Part shown: positions 55,220 through 64,000 of the stretch, piece after piece | How positions within the stretch are numbered: position 1 is the first letter of the stretch | Layout: every line of letters starts with the position of its first letter | From: Agapetus fuscipes | Taxonomy: Eukaryota > Arthropoda > Insecta > Trichoptera > Glossosomatidae | Assembly: GCA_951799405.1 (NCBI GenBank) | Contig: OX637332.1 | Location: forward strand, 7,569,001 to 7,633,000 | DNA length: 64,000 nt | Reading direction: 5' to 3' | Notes under the pieces: generated by a model | The model's database searches: none | What the model saw: the letters and a program-made list of their open reading frames with translations, nothing else | What the model was told of the DNA's origin: nothing | Made by a program: the position numbers and the translations under genes

Positions 55220-56430
55220 GAACCCTTTTGTATGCAAACTAGGACTTTGTATGGTGGGTAAACTTATTAGTTATATTTTGAAAAAGTAACGACTGATTAT
55301 TATTGATATTTATAAAATTTTAAGAATCGTAGCCTTTTATCTAATTTTAACCCTTTGACTACCAAGAAGATTGCTAATACATTTTGTATGGAAATTTTTC
55401 ACTTTGTATGGCGGCTATACTTTTTACTCAATTTTTGGAAAAAATAATGATGGCAATATATAAGTTATCATTATTTACTTACATTTGTAAAAAATATTTT
55501 TTTATTAACCCTCTAACTGCCGAGAATTTTTCAATATTTTTTTTCTTTTGTATCGCAACTCCCTAAACCGAGATTAAAATGAAGCAATGATTATAATTGT
55601 AAGATAGAACTATTTTATAAACGGATTCACAGAAAATTTAAGAAAAATCGATGGAGCCGTTTTTGAGAAAATCGCATTTTAAATTTTCAGCTCTTCGGAA
55701 GCCATCTTGAATTTTCAAAAAAGTAAAAAAAAAGTTATTACGAATTAAAGTAATAAACTTATTCTTTCTATTAAATCTAAAACAAATTTAAATATCTTGC
55801 ATTTTAATGGGTTTTTGTTATATTTTCGATTTAAAATTTCAGGTCGTGTAAACGGAGCTTTATAAAATTTTTCAATTTTTTTTTTTTTAATTTTGTAAAA
55901 ATTTATGTTGTTAATAGTATTGTAGAACATTATATTTTTGTTAACCCCTTGACTTTCGAGAAAATCACAATTGCTTGTTTTTTTTCATATGGCAGCCCAT
56001 AGACACAGATTAGCAAGAGTGTTGCCGTAACTAATTTATTAAGTAAAAAATTAATTTGTGGCAACTCTGAAAATTTTAAAAAAAATCTTGAAACCGTTTT
56101 TGACAAAAGTGAAATTTTATATTTTTTTTGTATGGCAGCCATCTTGAATTTTCAAGTTGGTGTAATGCCGTGTTATTCATACTTAATACATGTCCAAAAA
56201 AGTTGAAGTAACCAAAATTTTGTGTCTCTAGGTCTAATACTTTGGAAAGTGACACACATACACACACACACACACACATACAGACGGACGTTTTTGAAAG
56301 ATAGTGTTTTTTGGCATGTCCTGCACCAGAACAACTCATTTCCGTGAAAACCTCGAAAACAATTTTTCACACCATATCAATACTTTCTTTATACCTAGCC
56401 TTCAGCTATAGCAAGAAAGTAAAAATAATC
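55220..56430. repeat. degenerate internally repetitive region
   Basis: The pair of motifs AACCCTTTGACTACC and TTTGTATGGCGGC recurs with drift at about 55225, 55348, 55505 and 55945, and TATGGCAGCCAT at 56133. AT-rich spacers separate them. It ends in the CA repeat and CTAGCCTTCAGCTATAGCAA. Probably an old transposable element with internal repeats. Confidence 0.5.
56254..56284. repeat. CA microsatellite
   Basis: ACACACATACACACACACAC run followed by CATACAGACGGACG, a junction seen at the ends of some dispersed repeats. Confidence 0.8.
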
Positions 56431-56499
56431 TGAATTTCTCAAAAGTCGAAAGTTTAACATAAATTTTATTTTTCACAACATTGCATTTTGTTTTGCATT

Positions 56500-56728
56500 T
56501 TCCTTTTGATATCATGCAAAGGGTACTTAACAGTTATCTTTTCTTTCAATTTTTTATAGCGATTTAAAATTTATGCAAATCTAAATCTTAGATTTAATCT
56601 TATTCTTTCCATAAGCTAAAAATCTAACAACTTAGACTTAGATTTGCATAAATTTTAAATCACCATAAAAAATTGAAAGAAAATGTAACTGTAAAGTACC
56701 CTTTGCATGATATCAAAATATAAAATTA
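56500..56728. repeat. AT-rich inverted repeat
   Basis: Arms of about 95 bp: TTTTGATATCATGCAAAGGG, TCTTTCAATTTTTTATAG, GATTTAAAATTTATGCAAAT and their complements on the right. The loop is about 25 bp. Could be a foldback element. Confidence 0.78.
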
Positions 56729-57428
56729 ACAGATTTTAAAAACCCATGAAAATGCAAAAAAAAAAGTGTTAGATTTAATTTCAGACCGAAATTTATTTTA
56801 ACATTCCTGGTAGTAAATAGGTTTATATAAAATACTTCACTGCGATTTGTACAAGGAAATAAAAGCCCCATTGTGGTCTACAATTCCTTTTTCCAAAGAA
56901 TTCGTGAGAATATTAGTTTTAAGCTCACACGGCCGGTTGATGTTGGTGGAGTGATGTTTTTCCAGTTCGTCCACACGACTTTTCGATTAACAAGAGAAAC
57001 TTGTTCTCCGAATAACCTTTGACATTACTGTCCTTATAATGAATTGTAGTTTTCTATGATAGAGCTGTCTGTGAACCGTCAAATATTATATCGGGGTGTG
57101 GAAGCGCAGTCAGATTTTATCTCGCAGCACCAGCAGACGCATCCCTCTAAGACGAATAGTACCGCGAGATAAATTCTGTGGCCAGGAAGCTCCATCTTGC
57201 TGTCACCAACAAAAAACAGAAGAGATGATAAGCTTACATTTAATTTCACTCCGGTTTTCGTTAACAAAGACTCTCCTTTTGTCCAACATAAGAATAATTA
57301 TCAACCTACAGACTTCATTCATCATTGAAACTTCATCTTGATTTATTCCCCCGACATCTTCATTTCTTCCCCCGACATGTTGAATAATAATAAATGAAAC
57401 ATTATGCTTTTAAAATGAAGATGGACCA

Positions 57429-57434
57429 TTTATT
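57429..57434 (-). promoter_or_regulatory. candidate poly(A) signal of copy 2
   Basis: AATAAA on the minus strand about 165 nt after the stop codon, matching the arrangement at copy 1. Confidence 0.6.
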
Positions 57435-57598
57435 TTAGAATTTAAAATTGCAATTAAAACAAATTGAAATTGAAATGGTAAAAATAAAAGTTGTATAGAT
57501 CATATCATAGCCAGTGGACACATGCTTTGATGGAATCTGCATTTCTGATAACTCCATATTTCTTTCAAGTGTAGGGAAACAAGTCGCCAAAAAAAATT

Positions 57599-58207
57599 TT
57601 AACGACCATTCTGTCCGTTATTTCCATTGTTGTTGTTATTTTCATTATTTCCATTACCCTCTTCCGGTGCTTCCGTTTCACCTTCTGGGCCATTGCCATT
57701 GTTGTTGTTATTTCCATTATTGTTGTTGTTATTTCCATTGTTGTTGTTGTTATTTCTGTTGTTGTTGTTGTTATTTCCATTACCCTCTTCCGGAGATTCC
57801 GTTTCACCTTCTGGGCCATTGCCATTGTTGTTGTTATATCCATTATTGTTGTTGTTGTTATTTCCATTACCTTCCGGAGATTCCGTTTCACCTTCTGGGC
57901 CATTGCCATTGTTGTTGTTATTTCCATTATTGTTGTTGTTGTTATTTCCATTGTTGTTGTTATTATTTCCATTACCCTCTTCCGGTGCTTCCGTTTCATC
58001 TTCTGGATCTTTTCCATTGTTGTTGTTGTTGTTGTTGTTATTTCCATTGTTGTTCTCATTTCCACCCGGGGGCTCTACTCGATTGCCATTTTGGTTGTAG
58101 CCATTTCCTCTGCTGTTTTTATTGTTGCCACCTCCATTGGATTGAGCAGATACAAATGCTACTGCCAGCACCACGGTCATCAGGAACAAGAATTTGCAAG
58201 ACACCAT
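57599..58207 (-). CDS. Asn/Gly-rich secreted repeat protein, copy 2 (202 aa)
   Basis: Paralogue of the gene at 51041-52018, with no recognised function. The signal peptide (residues 1-21, V-S-A before Gln22) is identical in protein sequence to copy 1. The mature chain is again cysteine-free Asn/Gly repeat, but its spacers differ: KDPEDETEAPEEG near residues 65-77, then three GPEGETES/A-PEEG-type blocks near 102, 128 and 172, the first of these one residue shorter. It ends NGQNGR. I placed the start at the ATG 8 nt after the splice acceptor (TGTTTCAG ending at 58215) and rejected an ATG farther upstream in the intron. The shorter length relative to copy 1 reflects repeat number. Shared promoter, intron and 3' UTR show duplication of the whole transcription unit. 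A secreted structural or glandular role is inferred from composition only. Confidence 0.85.
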   Translation of the reverse strand: MVSCKFLFLMTVVLAVAFVSAQSNGGGNNKNSRGNGYNQNGNRVEPPGGNENNNGNNNNNNNNNGKDPEDETEAPEEGNGNNNNNNGNNNNNNNGNNNNNGNGPEGETESPEGNGNNNNNNNGYNNNNGNGPEGETESPEEGNGNNNNNNRNNNNNNGNNNNNNGNNNNNGNGPEGETEAPEEGNGNNENNNNNGNNGQNGR

Positions 58208-58547
58208 CGTAGAGCTGAAACAAAACATTATAATAATGGTTAGGGTTTGGTTGTTCACACAGTAAGAACCCATTGTATTTATTTTAAAAATTGAACAAAA
58301 ATGCTCCTGAAGATGCCTTTTAAGGGGTAAATATTTCATAAATAAATAATTGTAAAATACAAAAGAGAACCAAAACTGTTTATATATTTTTTAAGAATAA
58401 CATAAAAAATTCATGAAGTGATCTATAGATTACAATTATAATACTTTTCGTTGAATTTGCAAATAAACGTTTTTTTTTCATTTTAATTTTCGAATGCGTT
58501 CCATGATACAGATTAATTTTAAGATGAGATTTAGATTTATTTACACA

Positions 58548-58608
58548 TACCCCTTCGGGGATAACGCGGCAAGAAGTTACACTATATGTGTAGCTTAGTT
58601 GCGTTTTT
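58548..58608 (+). mobile_element. SINE-A 3' terminal fragment
   Basis: CCCCTTCGGGGATAACGCGG to TAGCTTAGTTGCGTTTT, directly followed by LINE-C, inside the intron of Asn-rich gene copy 2. Confidence 0.82.
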
Positions 58609-58609
58609 T

Positions 58610-58892
58610 TTATACCGACTGACAAAAAGAGTGTATAAAGGGAATGTAATAGGTAAGCGTGGAAGGGGAAGACCTAGGAAACAATGGATTGATCAGATAA
58701 ATGAGATTGCGAATGAATGGAATCTACAGAGTGGAAACAAGAGAAGAGCATGCATGAAAAGAGTGATGAAATTAGATGAGATGAAAGAAGTATGCAAGGA
58801 CAGAGTCAAGTGGAGGCACTTGTGTGGAGGTACTGGCCACCCCTAGAGGAAAGGCGGCAGGATACAAGACAAGACAAGACAAGACACGTTAT
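58610..58892 (+). mobile_element. LINE-C (RTE-like) 3' fragment in intron of copy 2
   Basis: Intact frame for about 80 codons: LTKRVYKGNVIGKRGRGRP, ANEWNLQSGNKRRACMKR, ending LCGGTGHP and a stop, then tandem ACAAG. It lies antisense within the intron of the Asn-rich gene copy 2, directly after a SINE-A tail. Confidence 0.82.
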
Positions 58893-59373
58893 TGTGCATT
58901 ATAGGTTAAACGTAATACACACAAGAATTCAAAACATTCATATTACATTATATGACAAAGATAAAAAAAAACAAAGATAAAAGTAATCAACCGAAATCAG
59001 CTTATCAACATCTGTCTAAGCTGATTCTCATTCAGGTGGATCAATCGAAGAGGAGATCTCATTGAGCATAGCCATTGCCCTCCCCACAGTAACCCAGATG
59101 GGTCAGTTTTCGAAAAGAAAGCGTTTTCCTTCCAAACTATGAACCACGCTCAAGGCTTGAGAGAGCAATTATCAGCTGTTCTCACAAATCATCAGAAATT
59201 ACTAACAATAAACCTGTGCGTTTTTTCTTTGCAATTAGATCGCAAAAAATTTTTGATTACTCACACAACTTAAGTTGCAGTACAAATAAAGATTTTTAAA
59301 CTATCAACAAAAACTGAAATAATGGTACTGATTAGGAGTTTTGTGCTTACACGGCCGGCTAATAATGATGACG

Positions 59374-59618
59374 TGTTGCTTTTCGGGATCTGTTGTCGTG
59401 GTCTGTGCGAGCTGGAGCTTCCGGATGTTTCGACCATGTCTACGATGGGCGTGAAAGTGAAATGATGAAGATGATCTTGGTTAAGCTGTGATGTCACAGT
59501 TTCAACAAGGTCATCTTCATCATTTCAATTTTATGCAGAAAAAATCCATCGACGACATGGGCAAGATGTCCGGAATCTCCAGCTACCACAGACCACGGCC
59601 GATCTCGGAAAGCAACTC
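59374..59618. repeat. 245-bp inverted repeat in intron of copy 2
   Basis: Two arms of about 90-100 bp read outward from a near-perfect 68-nt palindrome (59459-59526; arm GAAATGATGAAGATGATCTT, centre TGTGATGTCACA). The outer left arm TTGCTTTTCGGGATC matches the complement of GATCTCGGAAAGCAA on the right, and GTGGTCTGTG and AGCTGGAG are also mirrored. The transcript could fold into a long hairpin. It may be a foldback element or a conserved intronic structure; partial copies lie at 52448-52515 and 53034-53170. Confidence 0.75.
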
Positions 59619-59789
59619 TCCAGCATCAATGGTAGTGATATTATTTCTTTGACGAAAAATAAGTTAAACTGAATTCTTCATAAACACTTAGTGATAAACA
59701 ATCAGAATGAAAGATGGTTCGTTGATTTTGACCAAAACAAGGATAATTTAAATTAATAACAATGTAATAATGTTTAAGAATTGTTCTAC

Positions 59790-59836
59790 CTTTTGTTGGC
59801 TTCTTCTGAGGAGAACTAAACCAAGATGTGATTTTT
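59790..59836 (-). other. non-coding exon 1 of copy 2 (inferred TSS at 59836)
   Basis: Homologous to exon 1 of copy 1, with the same length, the same end (CAACAAAAG) and the same distance to the TATA box. The shared core GGTTTAGTTCTCC shows the leader has been kept. Confidence 0.65.
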
Positions 59837-59852
59837 GAACTGGCTCCGCGGG

Positions 59853-59861
59853 CTTATATAG
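59853..59861 (-). promoter_or_regulatory. TATA box of copy 2
   Basis: CTATATAAG on the minus strand, 25 nt upstream of the inferred start, identical to that of copy 1. Confidence 0.8.
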
Positions 59862-60156
59862 CGTTCCTCATTGACTAAAAAGCAATTCTATCTTAATTTA
59901 AACGACCATGTATTTGTTCTGTTTTTTTTTTTTTATTAATCCATTTTTTTCCTAGAAAACTTATTAACTTTTCACGGCTCATTATAATATTAATTAAAAA
60001 CCCACGCACGAGATATTATATTGATTAAGAAAGTTATTAATGCATATGAAACTGATGCAGGTACTTAACAATTAATTAAATATGCTTAAAGCAATGTAAA
60101 ATTAAATGAAAAATTCAATACTATTGTAATAAAATGAGATTCTTTAATATGAATCA

Positions 60157-60258
60157 TTAAATTTTGTAAGCGCGAACTACACGTGTTGGTTTGTGGGCAT
60201 ACATCTGAAAGCTTTAAATGAATATATCCTTGCAACTTAAATTATAGATTATAGAAAT
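60157..60258 (+). repeat. LINE-A 3' UTR tail fragment
   Basis: GTAAGCGCGAACTACACGTG to TTAAATTATAGATTATAG, then a new LINE-A RT fragment about 50 bp later. Confidence 0.78.
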
Positions 60259-60304
60259 ATAAGTTTTAGTCTACACAGCCGACTGTTGTATGTTGTTGTA
60301 TAAA

Positions 60305-60681
60305 GTCTAAGAAGTATGATTAATAAAAAACGGAGTGATAGGGTGAGGAATGATTTTGTAAGAGAAGAATGTGGTGTGATAGAAAGTGTGTTCAAAGTAA
60401 ATATTAAAAGAAGTTTGTTAAGATGGTTTGGGCATATGGAGAGAATAAATGATGAAAAACTGACGAAGAAAATATACGACGCAAGAATAGACGGATGGTA
60501 GAGGAAGACTGAGAAAGGTGTGAATGGACCAAATATCCGAATTTGCGAATGAATGACTCTGGAAGAAATGAAGAAAGTATGTAAGGACAAAAAGAAATGG
60601 CGATTGATCTATAATGTTGGCGTCCAGTGTTTTTAAAATAAGAATGTTTTTATCTGTTTAGTTTTTGATGTCCATACGATG
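60305..60681 (+). mobile_element. LINE-A fragment interrupted by SINE-A
   Basis: The RT tail is recognisable (KKRSDRVRNDFVREECGV, LLRWFGHMERIN) but frameshifted after DGW, with an internal deletion before MTLEEMKKVCKDKKKW. The UTR stops at TGTCCATACGATG, where SINE-A begins. No downstream remainder of the UTR was found after the SINE. Confidence 0.78.
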
Positions 60682-61012
60682 TCCGGTCGATAGCTCAGGT
60701 GGTAGAGTGCTTGCATTCCATGCCGAAAGCTCGGGTTCGAATCCCACCGAGGGTGTCAGAAATGATTTCCCGTTTTGGTGTTTATTTCAAACCCCAAAAC
60801 AAAATACCGGCAAGGTTTACTCAGCCTACACAAGAAATGAGTACCAGCACTCTCGGGAGCTGGGAAACCTCCACTTCAATTGAAGTGGTTGGCGTAAGGC
60901 CGGCCCCCTTACCTGTAAAAATAAATAGGTTCAACTCGCCACATGCGACCCCTTCGGGGATAACGCGGCAAGAAGTTACACTATATGTGTAGCTTAGTTG
61001 CGTTTTGCGTTA
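60682..61012 (+). mobile_element. SINE-A, reference full-length copy
   Basis: The cleanest copy: TCCGGTCGATAGCTCAGGTG (A box), GGGTTCGAATCCC (B box), GTGTCAGAAATGATTTCCCG, the CACTTCAATTGAAGTGG hairpin, CCCCTTCGGGG hairpin, and tail TTGCGTTTTGCGTTA. About 330 bp, a tRNA-derived pol III SINE. It sits in a LINE-A 3' UTR. Confidence 0.9.
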
Positions 61013-61344
61013 TACATTAGAGTGGAGTGAAATGTCTTTTTTCGTTTTATCGAACACAAATAGCGTAGAAAAGGTGCCTTTTAGGATCAAATTTACTTAT
61101 TCAAAAATAAACCTAAGTAAAAATGAGAGGATCTTCCCGCACAACGCCATCGAATGTTATGTAAAAAAGTAATTTTAAGCTCATGTTTGACGCTGTTAAA
61201 AAATATTTAAAAAATATTTTTTGCTATTTATATTTGCTTAATTCATTATTTCTGAAACGTTCAGGTCTTCAGATGACTGTACAATCGCATATAAGGAAGA
61301 AATTTCAGAAAAAAAAGTTCCATTTTTGACCTCCCTACAGTATT

Positions 61345-62910
61345 GAGGAAACGTTACAGGTATGGAGTGTCAAACAGGGCAATAAATGCAATTGCATAAT
61401 ATGTTTCGTTTGATATTAAGGCTGATGCCCCTATGTTTAATAAGACACACACAAGACAAAGGGAGAAAACTTTGTTAGAAAAGTCATACATTGATGGAAG
61501 AGGGTTTTCATAAAATATCAGCATTGTATTGGAATGTAAGAAAGAAACATTAAATATCCCTGAAAAAAAGGAAAATGCTACAAAAAAATAGATTTTAAGA
61601 GCACATTATGCTGATTAAAGAGACGGGGTCTATTTACGGGGGATACCTAGTACCTAAGATGGGCTCAGCGAAACATTTTTGAGATGAAATATTTCTCAAC
61701 GTACCCTGATGGCAATCGATTGTGATGGACCAAATGTTAACACCAGAAAGAATGGTGAAATCATCAGACTGCTTAAAAAGACTTAAAGACCACTGCAATG
61801 GATAATTTGTAAACAACAACATATGAATGAACTATCATTGAGACATTTGTTTCTTTATATGGATGGGTGTACTTCCGGACCTAAGTCTTACATTGGACCA
61901 CTGAGAAAAGCTCCCGAAACTTGCGAGAAATTGCCTATGAAAATAATTCAACGAATTGAAGTACAAACGTTTACAAAAATTACCCAAAAATTGAGAACAG
62001 ACCAACCGCATTTTCACGACATTATGTCAGCAGTAACAACAAACGACTTTCCTAAAGATCTGACAAATAGATCTCCAGGCCAGATTTTACACGTTCTTTG
62101 GCTTACACAAGCCAACCAAATACTACGTCTGTATGTAACAACGGAATCCCCGTCGGAAACTTTGACAACTCTAGCTGCTTTTGTGATAAAAGTGTATCCT
62201 CCATCATAGGTTCTTATAAAAATAATTGTTCATGTAAAGATGACTCATATCATATTTGTTTCATCATTTTGGCCTCAAAATATTTGCTAGATATCAAAAA
62301 AGTAAAAAATTCAGTCTTTGGAAAAAATAGCTCTTTAAGCATTCGGAAAATATGCTATTAGCGATGATTATCGGCAAAAACAAACTCGTTAAAGAATTCA
62401 CAACATGACGTAGCTTAAAGGCACGCAAAATATCAAATCTCTCACACAGTGACTTTTTAAGAGTCCTGTAATATATTTCAATGCTGCAACTTAAGTTGAT
62501 CTAATAAGATATCAGGAAAATATTAATTAGCCTCTTTTAGAAAAAAAATATCCGATGAGAAAGTTCAATCTAGTGGTGACTGTGACATGCATTTTTCACA
62601 GATCCCAAGTAAGGTAGTAATAAATTTCCGAATAAATAGTTTCTCCCATTCCTTTAAAATAACTCATTTGCTATTGACTGAAGTGCTAACGAGGGCTCCA
62701 ATCGAATTTAAATTTTGAATTTTAAATCTGAATATCAAGATTAAATGTTTTTTTACCATATATTGCCTACCCATAAGACTCATGTGCCCGTATGGGATGC
62801 ACGCCCCTGCTCCCATGCTATACTTAGGCAGTTGAAAGAGCAGTGAAAATAACAAGAAAAGCTGCTTTGAGTCAATGTACCAAAAATTTAGATTTGTGGC
62901 TATAAAAGCC
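61345..62910 (+). pseudogene. decayed copy of a repeated metazoan protein family of unknown function
   Basis: From memory this matches an uncharacterised repeat-encoded protein family found in several arthropod and cnidarian genomes. The pieces fall in the expected order but in changing frames: RYGVSNRAINAIA (about 61360), ETGSIYGGYLVPKMGSA (61620), IDCDGPNVNT (61710), an intact run 61790-62209 (LSLRHLFLYMDGCTSGP, GQILHVLWLTQANQILRLYV, FVIKVYPPS), HSENMLLAMIIG (62340), RSLKARKI, PVIYFNAAT (62460), and C-Y-T-stop-AVERAVK (62805) where the family has CHTQAVER. At least five frame changes or stops make it non-functional. The family's biochemical role is not known to me. High copy number in other genomes suggests a mobile element. 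Confidence 0.72.
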
Positions 62911-62927
62911 TAATTAGAACGAAGGAG

Positions 62928-63115
62928 CACCCCTGTTTCAGGGAAGGTCGGCAAAAGTTGTGGGGCTTATGTTCATTTGAGGTTTGGATTTTATTTGTAA
63001 GTACACATTCAGCATTTGTAAGCGCGAACTACACTTGTTGGTTTGTGGGCTTACATCTGAGAGCTTTAAATGAATATATCCTTGCAACTTAGATTATAGA
63101 TTATAGATTATTATA
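62928..63115 (+). repeat. LINE-A 3' UTR copy, truncated
   Basis: CACCCCTGTTTCAGGGAAGG to a tail of ATTATAG units. It follows directly on the decayed gene at 61345-62910. Confidence 0.82.
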
Positions 63116-63417
63116 GCATAATGCCGAAAATGAAAAGAAAAGGCAATTTTCAAGCGAAATGTTTTTTTTTTTTTTTATGAAACCTGTACTTTTTTCTTCT
63201 TGTATTGTTTTGAAATGTACGAATGAATGCTTGTAGTACTTTTATTTTAATTTTGTACACCTTGACTAACTTTATTCAGCTCAATATTGAGCTGGAGCTT
63301 TGTTACAAATTTTCAACAAAAACATAAACTTTGAAGTCAGTGTGCGGGAAGAAGGATTTTTTTGAAAAATCTGAATTTTTTAATTTTTTATTTTATTTCA
63401 TTCTTCTTAATCTTATT

Positions 63418-63900
63418 CCTCATTACTGAGGGTTGTGACCCTTGTGGAAGCAACCAATCTTCTTCAGCTCTCCCTCGACTGCGCTGCCCGCAAAGCTCCA
63501 ACTACCGAGGTGCCTGCTGCTGTCTTCACTTGATCGGTCCATCGTGTGGGGGATCTACCTCTTCCTCTCTTCCCCTCCAAGTTACCGATCACAACCAGTC
63601 GTTCCAGGCTGTCCTCATTGCCACGGACAACGTGTCCGAAGAACTGAAGAATACGGCGTGTACACATGTTGGCCAGAGTCAAGCCATCCAAACGCAGCTC
63701 CCGGCGAATGGACTCATTGGTGCGTCTAGCCGTCCATGGGATTCGAAGCATGCGCCTCCAGCACCACATTTCAAAAGCGTCAATTTTTCTTCTTTCTGCT
63801 GCTTTTATGGTCCATGTTTCAGCAGCATAGAGAAAAATAGAGTGGACCAGACTCCTGACAAGCTTAATCTTGGTGCTGTTACTCACACCGTTATTTCATA
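63418..63900 (-). mobile_element. LINE-D (RT C-terminal fragment, with nonsense codon)
   Basis: An open frame from 63886 encodes the C-terminal tail of another non-LTR reverse transcriptase: LYAAETWTIKAAER, FEMWCWRRMLRIPWTARR, ILQFFGHVVRG, KRGRGRSPTRWTDQVK. At 63464 a TGA replaces the Trp codon that the copy at 30940 keeps (SRENWRR). The frame then continues as RRLVASTRVTTLSNEE to a natural stop. The family resembles endonuclease-reverse transcriptases common in insect genomes. It is truncated and inactive. Confidence 0.82.
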
Positions 63901-64000
63901 AATGGCACAAAAAAAATGGTATATGGTTTTGAAAAAAAAAAAAAATCTCATACAAGATCACTCCACTCTATTATACATATTACACAGGCTAACAAAATGA

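Larger units (their letters stand above)
58215..59789 (-). other. 5' UTR intron of copy 2, with transposon insertions
   Basis: The donor is CAACAAAAG|GTAGAACA at 59790/59789 and the acceptor TGTTTCAG|CTCTACG at 58215/58214, giving 1575 nt against 666 nt in copy 1. The extra length is explained by a SINE-A tail plus LINE-C fragment (58548-58892) and a larger version of the inverted repeat (59374-59618). Both insertions are absent from the copy 1 intron. Confidence 0.78.

Noticed and set aside
59041..59200. Coding exon within the copy 2 intron
   Set aside because: Short frames only, and the region aligns with non-coding intron sequence of copy 1.
63362..63901. 179-codon plus-strand frame
   Set aside because: Antisense shadow of the LINE-D reverse transcriptase remnant.

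Overview
This window reads as eukaryotic, most likely arthropod and probably insect, nuclear DNA. It is AT-rich and intron-bearing, has no operons or ribosome binding sites, and is packed with non-LTR retrotransposon 3' ends, tRNA-derived SINEs, MITE-like foldback elements, a decayed mariner and a solo LTR. The order of the animal cannot be fixed from sequence alone.

Only two loci look like living host genes: a pair of minus-strand paralogues at about 50.9-52.8 kb and 57.4-59.9 kb. Each has a TATA box, a short non-coding first exon 25 bases downstream, a canonical GT...AG intron in the 5' UTR, and one coding exon. The exon encodes a secreted protein with a cleavable signal peptide and a mature chain made almost wholly of Asn and Gly, interrupted by short acidic Pro/Glu/Ser motifs. 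The copies share promoter, intron and 3' UTR, so the whole unit was duplicated. Both introns keep a 68-nt palindrome.

The rest is a repeat landscape. LINE-A (an RTE-like non-LTR element, name mine) has a conserved 3' UTR block of about 245 bp that recurs in roughly thirty mostly 5'-truncated copies on both strands; at least three copies still join a reverse transcriptase C-terminus to that block, which identifies it. LINE-B and LINE-C are related elements with TTACAG and ACAAG tandem tails, LINE-D is a more distant relative, and three fragments come from an L2/CR1-like element with GAT-repeat tails. SINE-A (about 330 bp), SINE-B (about 280 bp) and SINE-C (about 215-290 bp) carry tRNA-like A and B boxes. 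DNA transposon traces include a deleted mariner (14.8-15.5 kb), a 567-bp MITE with a 9-bp target duplication (18.9-19.5 kb), a 1.6-kb PIF/Harbinger-like element with TTA duplications (48.2-49.8 kb) and its short derivative (37.8-38.0 kb), and several foldbacks. Nesting is frequent and gives relative ages: LINE-A inside mariner, SINE-C inside SINE-A, a MITE inside LINE-A, SINE-A inside SINE-B.

The most unusual structure is at 35.25-35.97 kb, where a plus-strand SINE-B is split by a minus-strand insertion that begins with a full-length 5S rRNA-like sequence fused to a complete SINE-B. The insertion is bounded by a CACAA duplication, so the 5S-SINE chimera moved as one unit. A multiply disrupted copy of a repeated protein family of unknown function lies at 61.35-62.9 kb. 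Satellites occur at 1.1-1.8, 9.0-9.3, 26.6-27.4, 47.2-47.4 and 53.4-54.0 kb. I found no convincing functional tRNA, CRISPR array or bacterial-type gene.
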